Source: Culex pipiens pallens (Eukaryota; Arthropoda; Insecta; Diptera; Culicidae). From it: DNA of 64,000 nt. The position numbers and the translations under genes are program-made. The stretch lies in NCBI RefSeq assembly GCF_016801865.2, contig NC_068938.1:197551077-197615076 (forward strand), written 5' to 3'. This document shows positions 55,328 to 64,000 of the stretch, in pieces (the stretch's first letter is position 1; each line of letters opens with the position of its first letter). The notes below the pieces were generated by a model, which was given only the letters and a program-made list of their open reading frames with translations, had not been told where the DNA came from and made no database searches.

Positions 55328-56530
55328 GAGCAATTGAGGCTGTTATCATATCAATCAGGAAAAAGGGGTGGCTTTTGGGGTGGAACACGTGTGAAACAAC
55401 TTGAGACTCTGATAGGGGAAGTTGGTTAATAATGAAACTTTATTTTTTTCATCGCAGAAAAAAAGCATTTTTTTTATTATTTTCTGTCGTTATCATAGCG
55501 TGACATGTAACAACTCCTTTTCATTTTTGTCTTTGAAGTAAGTGAGTCGTTTGTTTTGTTCAAAAAGGAATCTCCACGAATAGACTCTTCCCTCCTAGAA
55601 TATTCTTCGACCCAAAGCTCCGAAACCGACACATTGAGTACACCGGAACGCCTCGAAGCTGTTGATGTGTATCAACAACACGCCACAGTCGACCAGATCC
55701 ACCCGGAGACTCAAACGACAACTCGGTGGTGACACGAGGTTGTCACGAGTCTGAAGGAGAAAATCCAGTTCCCTTCGATGGCTTCGTCGTCGTCGAAACA
55801 CACGACAGGACGAGGATGTCTCGAATTGTAGATCCGGTCACACTTCCTCAAGCCCCGGTTCCCGGAAGCTTTGCACTCCTTCGGATTCCGATCCGTGATG
55901 TCAATGTGAGCTTTCAAATACAGGGTCTTTTGCGGGAGTCACAATCAGGGCAAGTGGTGCTATTTAGAGTAAAGGGACTAATTTTGGAATTCTTTAATTG
56001 ATCGCTTGAAGTTTGAATCAATGTTGTAGAATTTAAAATTTGAAATGAAATTCACTTTAATTCACAAGCTCAACTTTTCCAGAAAAGGACACCATACCCC
56101 GAACCCTTTTCAGAAGTAGCAACCAAAACTTGTCTAATCCTCCGAACCTCCTGCCTCGTTCCTTCCGGAATGTGGAGGAAGCTCCTCCGAAAAGTGTTTA
56201 GAGCCGGAAGGGTTTGTTGTTTGGGTTGGAATCTCACACATCTCACACACGAATCCACATCCTCGAACATGTTCACCAACATTTTCAAACATAACACGCT
56301 GATGCTGGGGCAAATGGGCGAATAATTTGGGCAATATGTGTTTGTGTGTGTTAGTAAATTTGATTTCCCGGAAGGACTTTTCCACCTGAGCACCGGACCA
56401 GGTTGAAGCTGTTATTGTTTTCGGGGATCCTTTATGAGAAGGGTGGAAGGGATTTGTTGATGTAAATAATCTCGATTGATTTTATGATGTACTTAAGGAA
56501 AAAGGAGGTCATAAAGCTGAAATTAAAAGC
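55328..56530. other. Unique GC-richer island
   Basis: 55590-55940 and 56070-56400 carry overlapping open frames on both strands (for example 56070-56393 minus and 55726-56001 plus). None has splice or start support that distinguishes it. Candidate untranslated exon or enhancer DNA. Confidence 0.3.
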
Positions 56531-56534
56531 TATT

Positions 56535-57991
56535 TGGAATCATAAAATCAAAAAATCATTAAATCATAAAATCATAAAATCATAAAATCATAAAATCATA
56601 AAATCATAAAATCATAAAATCATAAAATCATAAAATCATAAAATCATAAAATCATAAAATCATAAAATCATAAAATCATAAAAATCATAAAATCATAAAA
56701 TCATAAAATCATAAAATCATAAAATCATAAAATCATAAAATCATAAAATCATAAAATCATAAAATCATAAAATCATAAAATCATAAAATCATAAAATCAT
56801 AAAATCATAAAATCATAAAATCATAAAATCATAAAATCATAAAATCATAAAATCATAAAATCATAAAATCATAAAATCATAAAATCATAAAATCATAAAA
56901 TCATAAAATCATAAAATCATAAAATCATAAAATCATAAAATCATAAAATCATAAAATCATAAAATCATAAAATTATAAAATCATAAAATCATAAAATCAT
57001 AAAATCATAAAATCATTAAATCATAAAATCATTAAATCATAAAATCATAAAATCATATAATCATAAAATCATAAAATCATAAAATCATAAAATCATAAAA
57101 TCATAAAATCATAAAATCATAAAATCATAAAATCATAAAATCATAAAATCATAAAATCATAAAATCATATAATCATAAAATCATAAAATCATAAAATCAT
57201 AAAATCATAAAATCATAAAATCATAAAATCATAAAATCATAAAATCATAAAATCATAAAATCATAAAATCATAAAATCATAAAATCATAAAATCATAAAA
57301 TCATAATATCATAAAATCATAAAATCATAAAATCATAAAATCATAAAATCATAAAGTCATAAAATCATAAAATCATAAAATCATAAAATCATAAAATCAT
57401 AAAATCATAAAATCATAAAATCATAAAATCATAAAATCATAAAATCATAAAATCATATAATCATAAAATCATAAAATCATAAAATCATAAAATCATAAAA
57501 TCATAAAATCATAAAATCATAAAATCATAAAATCATAAAATCATAAAATCATAAAATCATAAAATCATAAAATCATAAAATCATAAAATCATAAAATCAT
57601 TAAATCATAAAATCATTAAATCATAAAATCATAAAATCATATAATCATAAAATCATAAAATCATAAAATCATAAAATCATAAAATCATAAAATCATAAAA
57701 TCATAAAATCATAAAATCATAAAATCATAAAATCATAAAATCATAAAATCATATAATCATAAAATCATAAAATCATAAAATCATAAAATCATAAAATCAT
57801 AAAATCATAAAATCATAAAATCATAAAATCATAAAATCATAAAATCATAAAATCATAAAATCATAAAATCATAAAATCATAAAATCATAAAATCATAAAA
57901 TCATAATATCATAAAATCATAAAGTCATAAAATCATAAAATCATAAAATCATAAAGTCATAAAATCATAAAATCATAAAATCATAAAATCA
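56535..57991. repeat. 8-bp satellite (ATCATAAA)n with higher-order duplication
   Basis: About 180 units. Rare variants occur in the same order twice: ATTAAATC at 57015 and 57599, CATATAATC at 57166 and 57750 (both 584 bp apart), then CATAATATC at 57302 and 57902 and AAAGTCAT at 57353 and 57953 (both 600 bp apart). A block of about 590 bp was duplicated, with a two-unit length change inside. Confidence 0.95.
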
Positions 57992-58640
57992 CTTCAAGTG
58001 TCCAAGTTAGCTCTGAAAATTAAATTTTAATTCCTCTCGTTTCCACCTAATTCAATTCCACGTGTAATTCCGCTAAATTACCCTTCTTACAACCCGCTCC
58101 AAGTTCCCCACCATCAGCAAACATTCGCCGAAAGCCCCGTTACTCTGGACGAAACAATTAGTTCGGTGCATTAATTCTCTCTTACTGTGCGCCCCTAACT
58201 ACTGCCAGTCGACTGGCCCAAAACAACTTCAAGAACTAAGCACGAAAAAAGCACCTCCTCCCCCTCGAAAAAGCTCGTCGTCGTCGTCGTCGCGCCGACC
58301 AGACTGGAAACTGGCGAAATTAACTACTCCCTTTCCTGGCAAAAACACACACACACACGTGAATGTGTGGTCAGGACAGGCAAACAGTTTCCTCCGTGCT
58401 TTTCCTGTCTACACCTTGGCGAGGAGGGGTTTTCCTCGTTTTTTGCTACACTTTGGTCTTGGACTAGGTTTGGGAAGGGGGAAAAACGAAAACATGCATT
58501 AGTTTCCAGCCCCGAGTTTCAACGGTTCAGCTTGGGTCGGGATCTGGGTTTGGTCTGGTCTCTACGGGGAAGGTGAGTCTCACGGTGCCTACCTGCTGGC
58601 ACACCGGAAGCTGGTGCAACTCAATCTAGCTAGGGTGTTT
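57992..58640 (+). other. Unique GC-rich island with a strong splice donor
   Basis: Includes a (GTC)n run near 58268-58288, an AC run near 58345, and an open frame 58367-58576. A consensus donor GGGGAAG|GTGAGT sits at 58572/58573. It could be a 5' untranslated or alternative first exon of a plus-strand transcript; no coding family recognised. Confidence 0.3.
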
Positions 58641-58805
58641 TTTCTACTATTTTTTAAAATTTAGAGGGTATTTTTTAAACCCTTGGCACTTGAATTGTTT
58701 ATTGGACACTTCTGCTAAAAAAATTAATTTTCAAACAAACTTAAAATCAAAACTTGACAAAAAATAATAATAAAAACGTTACTTAATCCACCCTAGGGTG
58801 GTTGG

Positions 58806-59757
<952 letters not shown>

Positions 59758-60280
59758 AAAAATACAGGCCGAAAAATTTAGAGGATGCGCTTATGTCAAA
59801 TTACAAAAAATAAATATATTTTCCCTTTTCTTAATTGAATAACTTGCATTAGTTTAACAAGACTAAAAACATAATTTGTCAAGAAATGTCATTTTAATTT
59901 ATTAATGTTTGATGAATAACCTGATAAATTTATTGACTTTTATTATTTTTTTTCTGTGATAAACACAATAAATCATAACTTGATGTTGTTTTAAAATTTT
60001 GTGAAATCTTAGAATATAAATTATATAAAGCGTAATATTGATTTTTGATCAAGAATCCGGGGTATTTTTTTTAGGAAATTCATGATTTAACGGCTGTTTG
60101 ATTCCTTACACTCAAATTTACAGAACACCTTTTTATTTAAATATAAATTAAAAAAATTTTAAAATATATTTTTTCAAAAAAAAACTGAAGATGTTGCATT
60201 TGATTAATTCTTTGATTTTTTTTTTTACTTATGTTTTGCTGAAATGTGATAAACTTTCCATAGCTTTTAAAATAATATTT
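59758..60280. other. AT-rich spacer
   Basis: Nothing recognised. Confidence 0.5.
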
Positions 60281-60484
60281 TGTAGTGAGAAATCTAAACC
60301 TCAATTTTTGTTCCAACCACCATTCGCCAAGGGAAATCGGCCACCTCGCGTCTGGTTACCGAAGGAAGCTGATGATAGTGTAACGACGAGGAAAAGTACT
60401 ATTTCCAGCGTCAAGCACACGTTACACACACGTGGTGAACAAGAAGGTGGTACATTCAGCGCAGCGTGGTGTTTACATTCGTTT

Positions 60485-60722
60485 AGCAGCATCCGTGATG
60501 TTGCGTTTGTACCGGAACCGGGTGGAAGGATCCGTGTCCGTAATTTGCCCCAGGTCTGCAGGAATTCTGCAGGAGCTGGAGGTGTCTGCTGCACTGGTGG
60601 AGTATTTCGCTGCCACACCGCGTGAGATGTTGGGTTTGGCAAACTGGAAACGTGCGAAGGGCAATTTGGGCTTATATGCTAATTACTTGGAGGAAGATTT
60701 TTTTTCGGGGCTTGAGAATTGA
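60485..60722 (+). pseudogene. Frameshifted histone H2A-like relic
   Basis: In one frame GGRI (60521-60532) is followed by 12 residues and then AGAGG (60569-60583). This matches the spacing of the H2A segment from its GRIHR motif to GAGAP. One frame over, VSAALVEYFAATPREMLGLA (60582-60641) resembles H2A helix 2 (VYLAAVLEYLAAEILELAG). The remainder, ANWKRAKGN onward with YLEEDFFSG, faintly recalls the following H2A region, then TGA at 60720-60722. A frameshift near 60581-60584 splits it. It sits in a GC-rich patch with no intron signals. A divergent short H2A-like gene using only the second frame (from 60432) is an alternative. Confidence 0.4.
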
Positions 60723-60800
60723 ATTAACCACACACAGTTTGACTTAATTGTTTAATAGCATGAAGAGAATCTGATTAAAAATAATACAGCAAAGAAATCA

Positions 60801-63040
60801 GAGTAATTCTCGCTGAAAGTGGACCACTATTTACACAAGGTGCTCAAAAATCAAATGCAATGTACTTTTCCAATAGCCCCCACCAAGTTATGAAAGAAAC
60901 CATGTTTGGTTGGTTGAATTTGTCCTCACCTCGGCGCCACGAAGCTAAAACATTTTTTTTAATTGGTAATTTTTTGACTTAGGCGCGCCTACAAAATTGC
61001 TAATAACTTTGCAAAACTTCAACGAACCCTTGATGTTTAGGGGTGTTTTGGAAAGGAAATGAGCAGAGCTTTCAAATGAACTTGTCAGAAAAATACCGTT
61101 CCATACATTTTTTAGCCACAAAACACCAATGTATTTTTAAAAGTCATTTTTGAAGGCCGGCGCCCCGCTTTATCGAAAAACTGACAAATCCATTCGAAAG
61201 CTGAGACGATTTCACATAAAGGACCAATAAATCTAAGGTGTATGTTCCTCCTATCTTTTTTAATCTAATTTTGATTCTGCGAGCACAGCGCTCCGTTTGC
61301 ATTTCGGCCACCCAAAATGTTGCAATTTACTTGCCCCATTTTAAGGTTTTGTCAAAAAATATAGGTGCTCACTTTTTAAATGATAGTTTATTGTCCAATG
61401 ATCAAAATGCACTTTCGAAAATTGGCCAATATTTTTGTTTTTGGGTTCTTCCAGGCAATGTAATGTCGAAAAATTGTTTTTTTAACTTTTTTTTGTAAAA
61501 TGCTCACTTACAATTGTGTGGACTTTTTTTTCAGTAGAAGTAATGAATGTAGCATGTAGGAAATTTCACTACGAACATTTTTCTCTAAAAGAAATCATAA
61601 TTTCGATACTCCAGTGCCAAGATATTTAAGTTTTAGTGAGAAAAACAAGTGCCAATTTTACAAATATCTCAGAATTAACAAGCTCGGCCTATTATTTACA
61701 TGCGGCATATGTTGTGGAGGCCAGAGTATGGTTTCTTATAGTTATTTTGGTCGCTGAATTCGGATCTGGAATCAAATTTCAGATTAACTGTTAAATTTGG
61801 AGCCACGCCCAAAAGTTATTTGCGGTAATCTACTGTAATTTTAATCGCTAGTGAATTCGGTCATATTTCATCTTTCGCTCACCTTTAATTGATATTTTAC
61901 TTACGGATTTTTTTATGGAGATTGTTTTTTTCAACTTCTGATTGTTTTGAGAGGCCTCGTGGCGCGGTGGTTAGCGGCCGATCCCTAAGTGGCTATGGGG
62001 AATACACGCAAATAATATTTGAGCGTGGCTAAAATATCACGGGTCACTGTTAATCTGAAATTTGATTCCAGATCCGAATTCAGCGACCAAAATAACTATA
62101 AGAAACCATACTCTGGCCTCCACAACATATGCCGCATGTAAATAATAGGCCGAGCTTGTTAATTCTGAGAAATTTGTAAAATTGGCACTTGTTTTTCTCA
62201 CTAAAACTAAAATATCTTGGCACTGGAGTATCGAAATTACGTTTTCTTTTAGAGAAAAATGTTCGTAGTGAAATTTCCTACATGCTACATTCATTACTTC
62301 TACTGGAAAAAAAGTCCACACAATTGTAAGTGAGCATTTTATAAAAAAAAAAGTAAAAAAAAACAATTTTTCGACACTACATTGCCTGGAAGAACCCAAA
62401 AACATAAATATTGGCCAATTTTCGAAAGTGCATTTTGATCATTGGACAATAAACTATCATTTAAAAAGTGAGCACCTATATTTTTTTGACAAAAGCTTAA
62501 AATGGGGCAAGCAAATTGCAATATTTTGGGTGCCCGAAATGCGAACGGAGCGCTGTGCTCGCAGAATCAAAATTAGATTAAAAAAGATAGGAGGAACATA
62601 CACCTTAGATTTATTGGTCCTTTATGTGAAATCGTCTCAGCTTTCGAATGGATTTGTCAGTTTTTCGATAAAGCGGGGCGCCGGCCTTCAAAAATGACTT
62701 TTAAAAATACATTGGTGTTTTGTGGCTAAAAAATGTATGGAACGGTATTTTTCTGACAAGTGCATTTGAAAGCTCTGCTCATTTCCTTTCCAAAACACCC
62801 CTAAACATCAAGGGTTCGTTGAAGTTTTGCAAAGTTATTAGCAATTTTGTAGGCGCGCCTAAGTCAAAAAATTACCAATTAAAAAAAATGTTTTAGCTTC
62901 GTGGCGCCGAGGTGAGGACAAATTCAACCAACCAAACATGGTTTCTTTCATAACTTGGTGGGGGCTATTGGAAAAGTACATTGCATTTGATTTTTGAGCA
63001 CCTTGTGTAAATAGTGGTCCACTTTCAGCGAGAATTACTC
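60801..63040. repeat. 2.24-kb palindrome with about 990-bp arms
   Basis: The left arm 60801-61788 and right arm 62049-63040 are inverted copies with few differences. They are separated by a 260-bp spacer. Both ends carry GAGTAATTCTCGCTGAAAG (inverted at right), flanked directly by ATCA at 60797-60800 and 63041-63044, a likely 4-bp target duplication. No transposase-like frame in the arms. Confidence 0.92.
61789..62048 (+). other. Palindrome spacer with tRNA-like A-box
   Basis: Contains GCCTCGTGGCGCGGTGGTTAGC (around 61953-61974), typical of the 5' part of a tRNA or tRNA-derived SINE, without a complete cloverleaf. It may be a SINE head inserted in, or part of, the palindromic element. Confidence 0.5.
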
Positions 63041-63044
63041 ATCA

Positions 63045-64000
63045 TCATATTTGCTTGGACCCAATCTACTAGGCTTGGTGTTCCTGGTGCAAAATTTTGT
63101 CGCAGAAATAGACGTCAGAGGTTTGTATGAGATAAGAACGTAGTTTTATGACTCGCTAAATAACTAATGTTTCTTTAAACTGAATGATACATTTTATGAT
63201 TCTCTTTGTTTTCTTTTAGTTCTTTGAGATTTTTAACTTAATTAGATTTCATATATCATATTTTTGATGTCAATCTTTTGAGGTTCAAGTTTTTTCACGC
63301 ACAAATTATATTTAAAATACTACAAATTATAAATATTATATTGATTCTTAATCAAGTGAACGTTGCCTATGGTTCGAATGAGCCATACAAAAAATATTTT
63401 TATCTTGGTCAGATCTTTGAACAGACTTAAAATGTCAGCATTTAATCAAAAGTAAGAAAGAGTTGAAATTATAAAATAATTTAAAATAAGTGTTAACTGT
63501 CCTAAAAAGTTGAAAAATAAGTATGATAATGATTTTTTTTTGCAATTTCATGGAAGCCGCTCATTTTGGAAGCATTTAAAAAAAAACATTACATATTAAG
63601 AAATAATTTTTGAAGATATTTTTTTTCACGAAATTTTTTTAAATATATTGTTTACTACAATTAATAAAACGGATTACGAATAAAAATTTCACGATTTTTT
63701 GAAAAATCCTGTGCACAGTACCGCAAAAAGTTTTGTTTTTACAAAACTTTTTTTTTCTCGAAACTAATGATTTCAAAACAATTGAGCTGGTGTAAAATGC
63801 ATTTTTGAAAACTATTTCAAATACACTCGATATGTGGTTTCAGTCGAGAGACATAAACTTCAAAAAATATTTGCAACGGCTAAACTGCCCATGTTCACAT
63901 AAATGTCCCATATGCAAAAACAGCAAGCTGAGAAAAACGCAAGGGAAGTTTGTCCCACACATAAGGCTACGTGTTAAGTTTTCACGAAAAAACAGGATTT
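63045..64000. repeat. AT-rich spacer ending in a dispersed repeat
   Basis: 63840-64000 is an inverted copy of the family at 36000-36210 (TATGCAAAAACAGCAAGCTG, GGCTACGTGTTAAGTTTTC). The rest shows nothing recognisable. The repeat runs off the window end. Confidence 0.6.

Noticed and set aside
55726..56001. 91-codon plus-strand frame
   Set aside because: Competing frames on the other strand of similar length and no recognised family.
56070..56393. 107-codon minus-strand Cys-containing frame
   Set aside because: No domain, no splice support, overlapping equally open frames; not called.
61238..62697. 86- to 122-codon frames in the large palindrome
   Set aside because: Same arm read twice in inverted copies; no transposase motifs such as a DDE/D triad context.

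Overview
The window reads as gene-poor, AT-rich, intron/intergenic DNA from an insect, most likely a culicine mosquito (Culex-like). That placement is inference. It rests on dipteran Inr+DPE core-promoter signatures, GT-AG spliced genes and a dense population of short terminal-inverted-repeat (TIR) elements and retroposons of the kinds I associate with mosquito genomes. Nothing suggests a prokaryote. No viral gene or toxin gene was recognised.

Host genes. Only one complete protein-coding gene is visible: a three-exon gene on the minus strand (12832 down to 7980), 301 codons, all splice phases consistent. It encodes a glutamine- and proline-rich protein with a bipartite nuclear-localisation-like cluster and has an Inr/DPE promoter near 13065. 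About 7 kb away and divergently oriented, a plus-strand gene begins. It has an Inr/DPE at 20102-20135, a long GC-rich leader and an ATG at 20795, then a 52-nt signal-peptide-coding segment ending in a phase-1 splice donor at 20846. Its downstream exons are not identified, so much of 20.8-64 kb may be its first intron. A probable 3' terminal exon of another plus-strand gene lies at 3389-3697. A frameshifted histone H2A-like relic lies at 60485-60722. Several GC-richer unique islands (27.1, 31.7-32.7, 38.1-39.1, 42.8-43.6, 54.7-56.4 and 58.0-58.6 kb) stand out from the repeats as possible regulatory or untranslated-exon DNA.

Repeats dominate. Tandem arrays: a 9-bp satellite (4.3-6.2 kb), a 117-bp array (33.6-35.1 kb), a 141-bp array of about 29 copies with long minus-strand open frames (43.6-47.7 kb), 8-bp and 10-bp arrays (50.7-51.1 kb), an 8-bp array of 1.45 kb (56.5-58.0 kb) and a 217-bp AC microsatellite. 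Long palindromes: 29.31-31.10, 41.00-42.33 and 60.80-63.04 kb, plus a decayed one at 25 kb and half of one at the window start. TIR elements: a hAT-like one with 8-bp target duplication (10290-11161) and several TA-flanked ones (15152, 17559, 21330, 52349). Retroposons with clear target-site duplications: 11395, 18664, 23072 (with a nested one at 23971), 33563 and 51845.

The most distinctive discovery is a pair of retroposons, 18664-19464 (minus) and 33563-35765 (plus). They share the same 3' ~345 bp and a TATGC-type tail but have unrelated heads. One has a tRNA-like Pol III promoter head; the other is headed by about 13.5 tandem 117-bp monomers. Both are bounded by unusually long target-site duplications (19 and 26 bp).
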